NCBI GenBank assembly: GCA_002215675.1
Contig: NGFH01000007.1
Location: 62,001 to 126,000 of the forward strand
Length of the DNA stretch: 64,000 bases
Direction: 5' to 3'
Origin: Bacteroidetes bacterium 2013_40CM_41_45
Lineage (GTDB): Bacteria > Bacteroidota > Bacteroidia > AKYH767-A > 2013-40CM-41-45
Below are positions 48,900 through 57,907 of the stretch, one piece after another (position 1 is the stretch's first letter; every line of letters starts with the position of its first letter). Below the pieces are notes generated by a model. That model saw only the letters and a program-made list of their open reading frames with translations. It had not been told where the DNA came from and ran no database searches. The position numbers were made by a program, and so were the translations under genes.

Positions 48900-50204
48900 A
48901 TGAATAGTTTTGAAGTAATAGGAGGAGCCGAACTAAAAGGAGAAATAGTTCCACAGGGAGCGAAGAACGAAGCGCTGCAAATTATTTCTGCAGTTTTGCT
49001 TACTTCCGAAACCATTACCATCAGTAATATACCGGACATACGCGATGTCAACAAGCTGATTGAACTGCTTGCTGCCATGGGTGTGGAGGTTAAAAAAACT
49101 GCTGATGACACGTACACGTTCCGCGCAGCCAACATCAATTTTGATTTTTTCAAGACGAAAGAATTTACAAGCGCTGCATCTGCGCTGCGCGGTTCTATCA
49201 TGATTGCCGGTCCCTTGCTTTCACGCTTTGGCAGTGCAAGCATTCCGAAGCCCGGCGGAGATAAAATCGGCCGGAGAAGGTTGGATACGCACTTCATCGG
49301 CTTTCAGAATCTCGGAGCGAAATTCAATTTTGATACGGATGAAAATTTTTTCACAGTTACAGCAAAGAAGCTGAAAGGTACATCTATGCTTCTGGATGAA
49401 GCATCCGTTACAGGAACTGCAAACATCATCATGGCTTCCGTTCTTGCAGAAGGTACAACCACCATTTACAATGCAGCCTGCGAGCCATACATACAACAGC
49501 TTTGTAAGATGCTCAACCGCATGGGAGCAAAAATCTCGGGCATCAGCTCCAACCTGCTCACCATTGAAGGAGTAGCATCACTGAAAGGTACAACGCACCG
49601 CCTTCTTCCCGACATGATTGAAATAGGAAGCTTCATTGGGCTGGCAGCAATGACGCGTTCTGAAATCACGATTAAAGATGTGGGTTACGAAAACCTGGGA
49701 ATCATTCCTGATGTTTTCAGAAAGCTTGGAATCACGGTCAACAAAAAAAATGATGACATCCATATTCCCCGCCAGGATCATTATGAAATAGAAACATTTA
49801 TTGATGGTTCCATCCTTACCATTGCCGATGCCATCTGGCCGGGGTTTACTCCCGATTTGCTGAGCGTTGTGCTCGTTACGGCAACACAGGCAAACGGTAC
49901 GGTGCTCATTCACCAGAAAATGTTTGAGAGCAGATTATTCTTTGTAGACAAGCTTATTGATATGGGAGCGCAAATTATTCTCTGCGACCCGCATCGGGCT
50001 ACGGTGATTGGCTTAAACCGAAAAAATCTTTTGCGCGGAATACAGATGACATCGCCCGATATCCGTGCCGGTGTGGCGCTGCTTATAGCTGCACTTTCTG
50101 CAAAGGGAAAAAGCGTAATCCATGCTATAGAGCAGATAGACCGCGGTTACCAGCGGATAGACGAGCGGTTGCAGAAATTAGGGGCGCAGATTAAAAGAAT
50201 CTGA
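48900..50204 (+). CDS. murA: UDP-N-acetylglucosamine 1-carboxyvinyltransferase
   Basis: The 434-residue enzyme starts [26 protein letters not shown] with the typical first strand and Lys-Asn of the EPSP-synthase-like fold and transfers enolpyruvate to UDP-GlcNAc, the first committed step of peptidoglycan synthesis in the cytoplasm. The usual catalytic loop PGGC is here PGGD (Asp121, at the position of E. coli Cys115), followed by [11 protein letters not shown]. This Cys-to-Asp form is known to prevent fosfomycin from binding covalently in other bacteria. The gene follows DUF4290 as usual in the phylum. Confidence 0.95.
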   Translation: MNSFEVIGGAELKGEIVPQGAKNEALQIISAVLLTSETITISNIPDIRDVNKLIELLAAMGVEVKKTADDTYTFRAANINFDFFKTKEFTSAASALRGSIMIAGPLLSRFGSASIPKPGGDKIGRRRLDTHFIGFQNLGAKFNFDTDENFFTVTAKKLKGTSMLLDEASVTGTANIIMASVLAEGTTTIYNAACEPYIQQLCKMLNRMGAKISGISSNLLTIEGVASLKGTTHRLLPDMIEIGSFIGLAAMTRSEITIKDVGYENLGIIPDVFRKLGITVNKKNDDIHIPRQDHYEIETFIDGSILTIADAIWPGFTPDLLSVVLVTATQANGTVLIHQKMFESRLFFVDKLIDMGAQIILCDPHRATVIGLNRKNLLRGIQMTSPDIRAGVALLIAALSAKGKSVIHAIEQIDRGYQRIDERLQKLGAQIKRI

Positions 50205-50243
50205 CCAATCGCCTGTTTCATTATCAAATCACCTCTTATTTTG

Positions 50244-50251
50244 TACATTTG
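50244..50251 (+). promoter_or_regulatory. Candidate -7 box for the TlpA-like gene
   Basis: TACATTTG matches TAnnTTTG, 45 bases before the ATG at 50297, followed by GCACTC. Confidence 0.45.
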
Positions 50252-50296
50252 GCACTCCTTTTGATAATTGCTAAACAAAACCTCAAAACCAATATC

Positions 50297-50848
50297 ATGA
50301 AAAAATCAATTTTTATTTTATCCATCCTTATTGTAGGAATTGCTACTACGGGCTTTATCCGTTCGCAACAGGAAAAAGGAAAAGGAGAAGTTCCAACCGG
50401 ACTTAACGTTGGAGAAAAAGCTCCTGAAATTGTTCTTAACGACCCCAATGATAAGCCCATCAAACTTTCTTCCCTCAGAGGTAAAGTAGTTTTGATTGAT
50501 TTCTGGGCATCATGGTGCGGGCCGTGCAGGCGCGAAAATCCTAACGTGGTGCAGGCGTATGAAAAATACAACAAGAAAAAGTTTAAGAACGCAAAAGGAT
50601 TTGCCGTTTACAGTGTATCCCTTGACCGGGCAAAAGATGCGTGGGTAAAGGCAATTGAAGCAGACCATCTTACCTGGAATACGCATGTAAGTGATTTAAA
50701 ATGGTGGTATTCAGAAGCAGCGCAGACCTATAAGGTGCAAGGTATTCCGACGAACTGGCTGATTGATTCCAAAGGAATTATCATAGCTCAGAGCCTTAGG
50801 GGACCTGCTTTGGAACAGGAACTCGATAAATTAGTAGTTCAGGAGTAA
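50297..50848 (+). CDS. TlpA/ResA-like thiol-disulfide oxidoreductase
   Basis: The ATG at 50297 gives 183 residues starting with the export signal [20 protein letters not shown]; the upstream in-frame ATG at 50249 is rejected since it would precede the signal by 16 residues. The thioredoxin fold shows [16 protein letters not shown] (CxxC) and a cis-Pro region [12 protein letters not shown]. It should reduce disulfides in the periplasm, as in cytochrome or surface-protein maturation. The next feature is a perfect terminator, so it is monocistronic with its own promoter. Confidence 0.9.
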   Translation: MKKSIFILSILIVGIATTGFIRSQQEKGKGEVPTGLNVGEKAPEIVLNDPNDKPIKLSSLRGKVVLIDFWASWCGPCRRENPNVVQAYEKYNKKKFKNAKGFAVYSVSLDRAKDAWVKAIEADHLTWNTHVSDLKWWYSEAAQTYKVQGIPTNWLIDSKGIIIAQSLRGPALEQELDKLVVQE

Positions 50849-50869
50849 TTTATTTACTGATATATTTGA

Positions 50870-50905
50870 ACCGTCCCGCAATACTGCGGGACGGTTTTTG
50901 TTTTT
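50870..50905 (+). terminator. Rho-independent terminator
   Basis: ACCGTCCCGCA (50870-50880) and TGCGGGACGGT (50885-50895) form a perfect 11-bp stem with a 4-nt loop, followed by TTTTGTTTTT; it ends the TlpA-like gene. Confidence 0.92.
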
Positions 50906-50985
50906 ACACATGTCAAAATGACTAAAAATTATGTTCTGGCAAAATAGTTGAGATACAAACAGGCCTGGAAATATTTTTCATTAAT

Positions 50986-51552
50986 ATGAACGCAAAAGAA
51001 ACAAACACAGACCATAACGGAAATAAAGAGTTCCGGGATAAAAACACATCCGGAGGGCCTGATGATATGCCGGAAATTTCTTCTCACGGCGAAGCCGAAA
51101 AAAATCCCGCTGCAGAACTTGAAGAGGAGCTTGCAGTAACAAAAGACAAACTGCTCCGCCTGTATTCGGAATTCGACAACTTCAAAAAAAGAACTACGCG
51201 CGAGAAGATTGAGTTTTCTAAAATGGCAAATGCCGATGTTATTCTCGCCATGATTCCCGTATTGGACGATTTTGAGCGCGCTGTTAAATCCGTTACAGAA
51301 ATGAAACAGGATACCGCTCTGATAGAGGGCATAAACCTGGTTTACACAAAAATGAAAACCGCGTTGGAGCAAAAAGGACTGAAGGAAATGAAAACCATCG
51401 GAGAAAATTTTAATGCCGATTTGCACGATGCCCTGTCTAACATTGAAGTTGAGGATAAGAAGCTTAAAGGAAAAGTGGTGGAGGAAGTGCAGAAAGGATA
51501 TTACCTGAACGGAGCAGTTCTCCGCCATGCGAAAGTTATTGTGGGAAGTTAA
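50986..51552 (+). CDS. grpE: GrpE nucleotide-exchange factor
   Basis: The 188-residue protein has an acidic N-terminus (residues 1-40), a long coiled coil (EELAVTKDKLLRLYSEFDNF) and the GrpE C-terminal beta domain (GENFNADLHDALSNIEVEDK, VVEEVQKGYYLNGAVLRHAK). GrpE releases ADP from DnaK. It is followed after 40 nt by dnaJ; dnaK is not in the window, as in many Bacteroidota, where it lies elsewhere. Start at ATG 50986. Confidence 0.95.
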   Translation: MNAKETNTDHNGNKEFRDKNTSGGPDDMPEISSHGEAEKNPAAELEEELAVTKDKLLRLYSEFDNFKKRTTREKIEFSKMANADVILAMIPVLDDFERAVKSVTEMKQDTALIEGINLVYTKMKTALEQKGLKEMKTIGENFNADLHDALSNIEVEDKKLKGKVVEEVQKGYYLNGAVLRHAKVIVGS

Positions 51553-51559
51553 TTTTTGT

Positions 51560-51594
51560 GATTCATATATTCGTATAGATTCGTATTCGTAGAT
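51560..51594 (+). repeat. Word repeat between grpE and dnaJ
   Basis: ATTCATATATTCGTATAGAT and TCGTATTCGTAG words directly before the dnaJ ATG; the TCGTA word also occurs in 48110-48150 and 52782-52842. Confidence 0.5.
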
Positions 51595-52750
51595 GGCTAA
51601 AAGAGATTTTTACGAAGTGCTCGGAGTGGGTCGCAATGCAACGGAAGCCGAAATAAAAAAGGCTTACCGCCAGATGGCCTTGAAATACCATCCTGACAAA
51701 AACCCGGGCAATAAGGAAGCGGAAGAAAAATTTAAGGAAGCGGCATCTGCCTATGAAGTGCTGAGCGATAAGGAAAAACGCCAGAAGTATGACCAGTTCG
51801 GACACCAGGGCGTAGGCAGCAGCGCTGCCGGCAACGGAGGGTATGGCGGGATGAATATGGAAGACATCTTCCAGAATTTCGGTGATATTTTTGGCGGGCA
51901 CAATCCTTTTGAAAGTTTTTTTGGCGGAGGGCAATCGCGCGGTGGAAGACGCTATGTGAACCGCGGAAGCAACCTTCGTATTAAAGTAAGATTAACGCTG
52001 GAAGAAATTGCACATGGCGTTGAGAAAAAAATCAAGGTAAATAAGCTGGTTGCCTGCACCACGTGTCAGGGAAGCGGAGCACAAAACAGTTCATCATTTC
52101 AAACATGTCCTACCTGTCACGGGCAAGGACAGATAAGAAGGGTAACAAATACCATCCTGGGGCAGATGCAGACTACATCAACCTGCCCGCAATGTAATGG
52201 CGAGGGACAGGTGATTACAGCAAAGTGTAAGACGTGTAACGGTTCGGGAGTGATGCATGGTGAGGAAGTCATAAGCATTAATATTCCTGCAGGAGTAGGA
52301 GAAAGAATGCAGCTTACTATGAGCGGCAAGGGGAATGCGGGCGAGCGCGGCGGAGTTCCCGGCGATTTGGTGATTGCGATTGAAGAAATAGAACACTCAT
52401 ACCTGACGCGCGACGGAATTAACCTGCTCTATAATTTACACATCGGCTTTTCTGATGCTGCGCTCGGAACTTCGGTTGATATTCCCACATTGGAGGGAAA
52501 AGCAAGAATTAAAATTGAACCCGGCACTCACGCGGGGAAAGTATTGCGGCTCAAAGGAAAAGGGCTTCCCGACATAAACAGTCACCGGCGTGGAGATATT
52601 CTTGTGAATGTAGATGTATGGACTCCCCAAAATCTTTCACCGGAAGAAAGACAAATTCTTGAAAAGCTGCGTTTATCACCCAACTTCAAACCCAATCCAA
52701 AGAAGGGAGAAAAGGGTTTCTTTGAACGGATGAAAGAATATTTCCATTAA
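51593..52750 (+). CDS. dnaJ: Chaperone DnaJ
   Basis: The 385-residue protein has a J domain (residues 4-70) with the HPD loop in [10 protein letters not shown], a Gly/Phe-rich region ([20 protein letters not shown]), four zinc-finger CxxCxGxG repeats ([32 protein letters not shown]) and two C-terminal substrate-binding domains. It is a full-length type I DnaJ, partner of DnaK in the cytoplasm. Its downstream neighbour, after 97 nt with word repeats, is the plsC-type acyltransferase. Confidence 0.96.
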   Translation: MAKRDFYEVLGVGRNATEAEIKKAYRQMALKYHPDKNPGNKEAEEKFKEAASAYEVLSDKEKRQKYDQFGHQGVGSSAAGNGGYGGMNMEDIFQNFGDIFGGHNPFESFFGGGQSRGGRRYVNRGSNLRIKVRLTLEEIAHGVEKKIKVNKLVACTTCQGSGAQNSSSFQTCPTCHGQGQIRRVTNTILGQMQTTSTCPQCNGEGQVITAKCKTCNGSGVMHGEEVISINIPAGVGERMQLTMSGKGNAGERGGVPGDLVIAIEEIEHSYLTRDGINLLYNLHIGFSDAALGTSVDIPTLEGKARIKIEPGTHAGKVLRLKGKGLPDINSHRRGDILVNVDVWTPQNLSPEERQILEKLRLSPNFKPNPKKGEKGFFERMKEYFH

Positions 52751-52781
52751 TTGCATCTATCCCACTTTATATTTTTCCTGG

Positions 52782-52842
52782 ATACGAATAACGAATGATA
52801 CGAATTTGCGAATTCGTAAATTCGAAATAATTCGATATTCGC
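52782..52842 (+). repeat. Word repeat between dnaJ and the acyltransferase gene
   Basis: GATACGAATAACGAATGATA and CGAATTCGTAAATTCGAAAT words occupy the gap and run up to the acyltransferase start. Confidence 0.5.
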
Positions 52843-52847
52843 ACCCT

Positions 52848-53582
52848 ATGTTTCTCGTCCGCGCCTTAAGGTTTCTCTATGGTATCCTGGTGGCAATTTT
52901 GTTTGCTGTGTCGCTGATTCTTGTTGTTCCCATCTACTTCGCCCTGTTTTCTCTGCTTCCCGAAAAAAAAGCCCCGCACATTGCGCATAAAATTTCGAGG
53001 GTGTGGGCGAAAACACTTTACATACTTTTTCTCATTCGTGTAAAAATAAAAGGCAAAGAGCTGATTGACGAAAAGAAAACTTATGTTTTTATCGCGAATC
53101 ATCTTTCGCAGCTCGATATTCCTGCTTATGTCATTGCCTGTAATAATACCATCCGTTTCCTGGCAAAGATTGAACTCACTAAGATTCCGCTGATGGGTTA
53201 TGTCATTCATAAACTTTATCTCAGTGTAGACCGCTCAAGCAAGGAAGCCCGCAGCCAAAGCATGCTCAATATGCGCAGGTCAATTGAGGAGGGAATTTCT
53301 GTTTTCATCTGTCCTGAAGGAACGCGGAACCGGACTCGCGAGCCGCTGCTCGATTTCAAGGATGGTGCTTTCCGTCTTGCTATTGAAGCGCAGGTGCCGC
53401 TTGCAGTGCTCACCATAACAGATTCGCAAAAGTTGCTTTCACCGCTGCGCCCTGTAGAGCTTGCCCCAGGAACCATTCACGCCATATGGGACAAACCCAT
53501 TGAAACCGTTGGCATGACAGAAGCAGACCTGCCTGCACTGAAAGAAAAAGCACGGGCTTTGATGCTGAAGCACCTGGTTTGA
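52848..53582 (+). CDS. 1-acyl-glycerol-3-phosphate acyltransferase (PlsC-like)
   Basis: The ATG at 52848 gives 244 residues; an upstream in-frame TTG would start in the word repeat and is rejected. The protein has one or two N-terminal membrane helices (about 6-36) and the acyltransferase motifs NHLSQLDIPAYV (HX4D) and ICPEGTRNRTRE. It adds an acyl chain to lysophosphatidic acid at the inner membrane in phospholipid synthesis. The 3' end is 5 nt from the convergent ribH end. Confidence 0.88.
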   Translation: MFLVRALRFLYGILVAILFAVSLILVVPIYFALFSLLPEKKAPHIAHKISRVWAKTLYILFLIRVKIKGKELIDEKKTYVFIANHLSQLDIPAYVIACNNTIRFLAKIELTKIPLMGYVIHKLYLSVDRSSKEARSQSMLNMRRSIEEGISVFICPEGTRNRTREPLLDFKDGAFRLAIEAQVPLAVLTITDSQKLLSPLRPVELAPGTIHAIWDKPIETVGMTEADLPALKEKARALMLKHLV

Positions 53583-53587
53583 GAACC

Positions 53588-54067
53588 TCAAGCTTTTAAC
53601 ACAGCCATCTTAACAGCAGTTACTGCGGCTTCAACCCCTTTGTTTCCAAGCTTCCCTCCTGCCCTATCTTTTGCCTGCTTCAGATTGTTGCAGGTTAATA
53701 CACCAAAGACAAAAGGAATTCCATACTCCAGGTTTAAATCCATAATTCCTTTTGAAACCGACTGGCAGATGTAATCAAAGTGAGGTGTCTCGCCACGAAT
53801 AACACAGCCGATGCAAATCACCGCATCGCATTTGTTTTTCTCGAAACAAACCCGGGCTCCCAGGGGGAGTTCAAAGCTGCCCGGAACATCAATGCGAAAA
53901 ATATTATCGCGCCTGCATTTTGCAGAAAGTAATGTTTTATATGCGCCGTCAAAAAGCGCCTCGGTAATTTCGTTGTTCCATGATGAAACAACAATCCCAA
54001 TCTTAAGCGAAGCGGCTGAAGGAACATCAGCCGGGTTGAATTCGGATACGTTTTTTTTTGGTGACAC
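53588..54067 (-). CDS. ribH: 6,7-dimethyl-8-ribityllumazine synthase
   Basis: The 159-residue protein starts with GTG and shows the lumazine synthase pattern: IGIVVSSWNNEITEALFDGA, DVPGSFELPLGAR, AVICIGCVIRGETPHFDYIC, and PFVFGVLTCNNLKQAKDRAG. It condenses ribityl-aminouracil with a butanone phosphate in riboflavin synthesis, usually as an icosahedral 60-mer in the cytoplasm. It lies downstream of the TPR protein gene on the same strand, an arrangement common in the phylum. The word repeat fills the 76-nt gap between them. Confidence 0.95.
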   Translation of the reverse strand: MSPKKNVSEFNPADVPSAASLKIGIVVSSWNNEITEALFDGAYKTLLSAKCRRDNIFRIDVPGSFELPLGARVCFEKNKCDAVICIGCVIRGETPHFDYICQSVSKGIMDLNLEYGIPFVFGVLTCNNLKQAKDRAGGKLGNKGVEAAVTAVKMAVLKA

Positions 54068-54086
54068 GAAGAATAGAAATCGTTAC

Positions 54087-54143
54087 ATGTTATACGTTAT
54101 ACGTAAAAGCGCCCATATAACATATGACGTATAACGTATAACG
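54087..54143 (-). repeat. Word repeat between TPR gene and ribH
   Basis: TACATGTTATACGTTATACG and ATAACATATGACGTATAACG words; the same TATAACG words as before pfkA and murA. Confidence 0.55.
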
Positions 54144-54821
54144 CTATTTCACTTTTGCCCGCGCTCTCGCAATATATTTTTCTACCTCCGTGCCCTCTGT
54201 AGATTTCGGGTAATCATTCTTAATCCGCTCATAAGCTTCGGCTGCGTCCTTGTATTCGCCTTTGGATTCATAAACTCCGCCGAGCTTCATCAGGATATGT
54301 GGTGTGGTGAAATTATTGGAATTCGTCTTCGATGCTTTTTGGTAATACGTTATCGCATCATCGGGCTGATTTAATTCCATATACGCATCGCCTATCCCGG
54401 TCAAAGCAAGTGATGAAGTGATTATATCTTTTCCGTCATAATCCTTTAAAGCATCAATTGCTTCCTGGTATTTACCTGTGCGGAGATAGCTCATGCCCAG
54501 GTAAAGTTTTGCGAGATTGCCCGAAGGGCTGACTCCATAACTATTTGCAATTTCTTCGAAGCCCGGGTAATTGCCGTCACCATTTACGGCAAGGCGCAGC
54601 GAATCATTTTTAAAATATTGCTCGGCAATAAACATCTGCGCGCGCGCCTCTTTTTCCTTTCCGCCTACATACATCTTTGAGTAAAGGAGGTATCCGACAA
54701 TAATCACCACTACCGCTCCCACAGCAATAGAAAGCGTCCTCCGGTTTTCTTCAATGTATTTTTCCGTTTTACTAAGGGTTTCGGAAATATCTATGTTCTT
54801 TTCGTCTTTAATTTCTGCCAT
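54144..54821 (-). CDS. TPR-containing membrane protein (YfgM-like)
   Basis: The 225-residue protein has a charged cytoplasmic N-terminus (residues 1-28), one TM helix (about 29-48, LSIAVGAVVVIIVGYLLYSK), and tetratricopeptide repeats in the periplasmic part (GKYQEAIDALKDYDG, NQPDDAITYYQKASKTN, GEYKDAAEAYERIKNDYPKS). This build is shared with YfgM, an ancillary subunit of the Sec translocon; here the role is not proven. It precedes ribH in the same direction. A TATTTTTG box lies 38 bases before the ATG. Confidence 0.85.
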   Translation of the reverse strand: MAEIKDEKNIDISETLSKTEKYIEENRRTLSIAVGAVVVIIVGYLLYSKMYVGGKEKEARAQMFIAEQYFKNDSLRLAVNGDGNYPGFEEIANSYGVSPSGNLAKLYLGMSYLRTGKYQEAIDALKDYDGKDIITSSLALTGIGDAYMELNQPDDAITYYQKASKTNSNNFTTPHILMKLGGVYESKGEYKDAAEAYERIKNDYPKSTEGTEVEKYIARARAKVK

Positions 54822-54858
54822 GCTGGTTTTGATATATTTGAAAAAATTTTAAGGTGTG

Positions 54859-54866
54859 CAAAAATA
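54859..54866 (-). promoter_or_regulatory. Candidate -7 box for the TPR protein-ribH operon
   Basis: On the minus strand TATTTTTG matches TAnnTTTG, 38 bases before the ATG at 54821, followed by CAC. Confidence 0.45.
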
Positions 54867-55003
54867 TATTTTTTTTGATATAGAGGGAGTTATTGGTTAA
54901 TTAAGTGGATTATGCATATTAAGTTGAGTAAGTCCTCGTATTTTCCTCAATTAACTTATTAAACTCAATTTTCTCAATTAACTTTCTCACTATACGAACA
55001 ACA

Positions 55004-55855
55004 ATGGAACCATACCTCCAATCTTTTGAACGGCTCGTCAATATAATGAACGAACTGCGCGAAAAATGCCCGTGGGACATGAAACAAACTATGGAATCGC
55101 TGCGGCATCTTACCATAGAAGAAACCTATGAACTTTCAGAAGCTATACTGGATGCGGGCCAACCAGGCAGTAAAGCAGGCCTGCCTGCCGATTCACAAGC
55201 CATCGCGTGGCAGGCAGGAATGAATAAAGTATGCAACGAGCTGGGCGACCTGCTGCTGCATATTGTTTTTTATTCCCGTATTGCAACGGAGCAAAATGCT
55301 TTTACGCTGAAAGAAGTAATTGACCACCTGAGCGAAAAGCTAATTCAACGCCACCCGCATATTTATGGAGACGTGAAAGTGAAAGATGCCGAAGAAGTAA
55401 AGCATAACTGGGAAAAAATTAAGCTGGCTGAAAAAGACAAGGAAGGAAATCCCATGAATAAAACCGTGCTTGAGGGTGTGCCCAAATCACTGCCGGCAAT
55501 GATTAAAGCATGGCGCATACAGGAAAAAGCAAGAGGCGCAGGCTTTGACTGGGAAAAACCGGAACAGGTTTTTGAAAAAGTGAAAGAAGAGCTGGAAGAA
55601 CTTCAGAAAGAAACCTTGCAGCAAAACCAGAAAAGGACAGAAGAGGAATTTGGAGATTTACTTTTTGCATTAATAAATTATGCCCGCTTCATCCATGTGA
55701 ACCCTGAAGATGCACTGGAAAAAACCAACCGCAAATTCATAAGCCGCTTCAGTTATATGGAAGAGAAAGTGCGCACTTCAGGAAAGCACCTTAGCGACCT
55801 CTCTCTTGCAGAAATGGATGTGTATTGGGATGAAGCGAAAGAGAAGGAGGTTTGA
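55004..55855 (+). CDS. mazG: Nucleoside triphosphate pyrophosphohydrolase MazG
   Basis: The 283-residue protein has two MazG domains with EExYE and ELGDLLxxIVF motifs (EETYELSEAI, NELGDLLLHIVFYSRIAT; EFGDLLFALINYARFI). MazG hydrolyses nucleoside triphosphates and limits alarmone or abnormal-nucleotide levels in the cytoplasm. E. coli MazG has 263 residues; the extra 20 are residues about 51-71 (AGQPGSKAGLPADSQAIAWQ), encoded by a palindromic element inserted in frame between a helix and the ELGDLL motif. A word-repeat gap of 182 bp precedes it. Confidence 0.93.
   Translation: MEPYLQSFERLVNIMNELREKCPWDMKQTMESLRHLTIEETYELSEAILDAGQPGSKAGLPADSQAIAWQAGMNKVCNELGDLLLHIVFYSRIATEQNAFTLKEVIDHLSEKLIQRHPHIYGDVKVKDAEEVKHNWEKIKLAEKDKEGNPMNKTVLEGVPKSLPAMIKAWRIQEKARGAGFDWEKPEQVFEKVKEELEELQKETLQQNQKRTEEEFGDLLFALINYARFIHVNPEDALEKTNRKFISRFSYMEEKVRTSGKHLSDLSLAEMDVYWDEAKEKEV
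55180..55218 (+). repeat. Palindromic element inserted in frame in mazG
   Basis: CCTGCCTGCC (55180-55189) and GGCAGGCAGG (55209-55218) are perfect 10-bp inverted arms with 19 bases between. They code for part of an extra 20-residue stretch in MazG without breaking the frame. Confidence 0.75.
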
Positions 55856-55963
55856 GGTTTGCATCGCCTTCGGCAAGCCTATGGCGACCGAAGGAAGTTT
55901 TTAGTTAAGTTTTGCTTTAGATTATTTTTTTTCTATACCTTTACTATTCTAAAACCCAAGCCC

Positions 55964-57718
55964 ATGAAAAAACTGACGATTTTTTTGGCGCTGTTTATCT
56001 CCCTTATCGGAATAAATAATTTTCTTCTGGCGCAATGCGCTGCGCCTACTGCCCAGGCAGACCTTGATATAGCAAACGTTCGAGCGAGAATACAATGCGG
56101 AGGAGACATGTGGTGGGATGCTGTCGCTTCGCTGGGCCCTAAATATGAAGTTCCCATTGGTTCCGGCAAGTATTCCATGTTCTCGGGCGGATTATGGGTC
56201 GGCGGAGTTGACGGATCGAATAATCTTCACGTTGCCGCACAAACATACCGGCAAAGCGGTAGTGATTTTTGGGCCGGCCCTTTGGATACAACAAGCGCTT
56301 TAGTGAGTCCGACCACCTGCTCGCAATTTGACCAGGTGTGGAAAATTACGAGACAGGAAGTAGTAAATTTTATTGGCGGCGGACCAACAACTACTCCTAT
56401 CAGCACATGGCCCGGCAATGGCAGCGGAAACCAGGCGCATTATCTTGCTCCTTTTCATGATGCAAATGGAGACGGCATTTATAATCCTGCTAATGGAGAC
56501 TATCCTGATTTTGGATTTGCCGGTTCACCAAACTGCTGCAACATTCTGCATGGCGACCAGGCCATATGGTGGGTGATTAACGATGCGGGAAATATTCATA
56601 CCGAAACAAGTGGCGCTTCTTTAGGAATTGAAATGCAATGCCAGGCATTTGCGTACAATACCAATGACGCTGACATTAACAATACTACTTTTTATCAATA
56701 CCTCTTGATTAATCGTTCCACCAATACATATCATTCTACCTACTTTGGAATTTACGCTGATGCTGACCTTGGAAATTATCTGGACGATTATATAGGTTGT
56801 GATGTACCCAGGGGCATGGGGTACTGTTACAACGGAGATTCTGACGATGACGGACCATCAGGATATGGTCTGTTTCCTCCTGCAATAGGAATTGATTTTC
56901 TTAAAGGTCCGCTTGCTGATGCCGGTGACGGAGTCGACAACAACAGGAACTGTTTAACAGATGAAGCAGGAGAAGAAATCATTATGAGCAATTTTCAGTA
57001 CTGGAATAATGATTTTACAAATTCGGGAAATCCTCAAAACGCTACTCATTATTACAATTATCTGAAATCTGTTTGGAAAAATGGCTCTCATGTGACTTAC
57101 GGAGGGTTTGGAAACGGAACTGGAAATGGTGCTACAAATATCCCATCTAATTTTATGTTCCCTGGAAATTCCGACCAACAATATGGGTGGGGTATGGGAG
57201 GAAATTGTACAACTCCGGCACCGCAACAGGCAGATTGGGATGAATACATTGCCGGCAATGTTCCCTATGACAGACGCTTTTTAATGTCTGCAGGTCCGTT
57301 CACTTTAAGCCCGGGAGCCGTACATTGTATTACTGCAGCAACGATATGGGCGCGTGATTTAACAAGCCCCGGACCATTTTATTCACTTGCCGCTCTTCAG
57401 GCAGCCGATGATAAGGTTCAGTTGTTTTTTGATAACTGCTTTGATATTAACGTACTTGGAATTAATGAAAAAGAAAATGTGCATGCAGATATTTTCCCGA
57501 ATCCTGTCAATGAGTTATTGGAAGTTAACCTCGGAAATATTATTACTGAAGGAACGTTCAGCGTTTATGACGTTACCGGAAGAATTGTAAAACAGGTTAG
57601 CTTAAAGCAACAGCAAAAATTTTCTGTATCGTGCAAGGATTTGTCTTCGGGAATTTATGTATACCGCATTTTGCTTCCGAATGGAAAGACAAACGGAGGT
57701 AGGTTTATAAAAGAATAA
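55964..57718 (+). CDS. T9SS cargo of a Bacteroidota-specific family
   Basis: I chose the ATG at 55964 (584 residues) because it begins the signal peptide MKKLTIFLALFISLIGINNF; an upstream frame start would add 35 residues with no signal. The body shows NVRARIQCGGDMWWDAVASL, GKYSMFSGGLWVGGVDG and AQTYRQSGSDFWAGPLDTTS, a pattern of large secreted proteins common in Bacteroidota but without an assigned function. The T9SS sorting domain starts ADIFPNPVNELL and ends SGIYVYRILLPNGKT. A perfect terminator follows. It probably acts on the cell surface; ligand unknown. Confidence 0.8.
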   Translation: MKKLTIFLALFISLIGINNFLLAQCAAPTAQADLDIANVRARIQCGGDMWWDAVASLGPKYEVPIGSGKYSMFSGGLWVGGVDGSNNLHVAAQTYRQSGSDFWAGPLDTTSALVSPTTCSQFDQVWKITRQEVVNFIGGGPTTTPISTWPGNGSGNQAHYLAPFHDANGDGIYNPANGDYPDFGFAGSPNCCNILHGDQAIWWVINDAGNIHTETSGASLGIEMQCQAFAYNTNDADINNTTFYQYLLINRSTNTYHSTYFGIYADADLGNYLDDYIGCDVPRGMGYCYNGDSDDDGPSGYGLFPPAIGIDFLKGPLADAGDGVDNNRNCLTDEAGEEIIMSNFQYWNNDFTNSGNPQNATHYYNYLKSVWKNGSHVTYGGFGNGTGNGATNIPSNFMFPGNSDQQYGWGMGGNCTTPAPQQADWDEYIAGNVPYDRRFLMSAGPFTLSPGAVHCITAATIWARDLTSPGPFYSLAALQAADDKVQLFFDNCFDINVLGINEKENVHADIFPNPVNELLEVNLGNIITEGTFSVYDVTGRIVKQVSLKQQQKFSVSCKDLSSGIYVYRILLPNGKTNGGRFIKE

Positions 57719-57740
57719 CTCATCAAATAAACATTTAACG

Positions 57741-57769
57741 AAAAGTCGGAAATTTTTTCCGACTTTTTT
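57741..57769 (+). terminator. Rho-independent terminator
   Basis: AAAGTCGGAAA (57742-57752) pairs with TTTCCGACTTT (57756-57766), 11 bp with a short T-rich loop, followed by a T-run. It ends the T9SS cargo gene that stops at 57718. Confidence 0.9.
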
Positions 57770-57907
57770 ATTTTATTCCGACAAGACGGCATTTGATTTT
57801 CTCTCTTAAAGACACTCTGTCTTTTAGGAACATCACTTTTTTACATGGTATAAAAGTTGACATGGCTTTTCAAAAAATAAAAATAAAAACAGAAAGGAGA
57901 AAAAACT

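Noticed and set aside
55859-55963. Longer start for the T9SS cargo at 55964
   Set aside because: It would put 35 basic and hydrophobic residues, encoded by a CCTTCGG/CCGAAGG repeat region, before a complete signal peptide.
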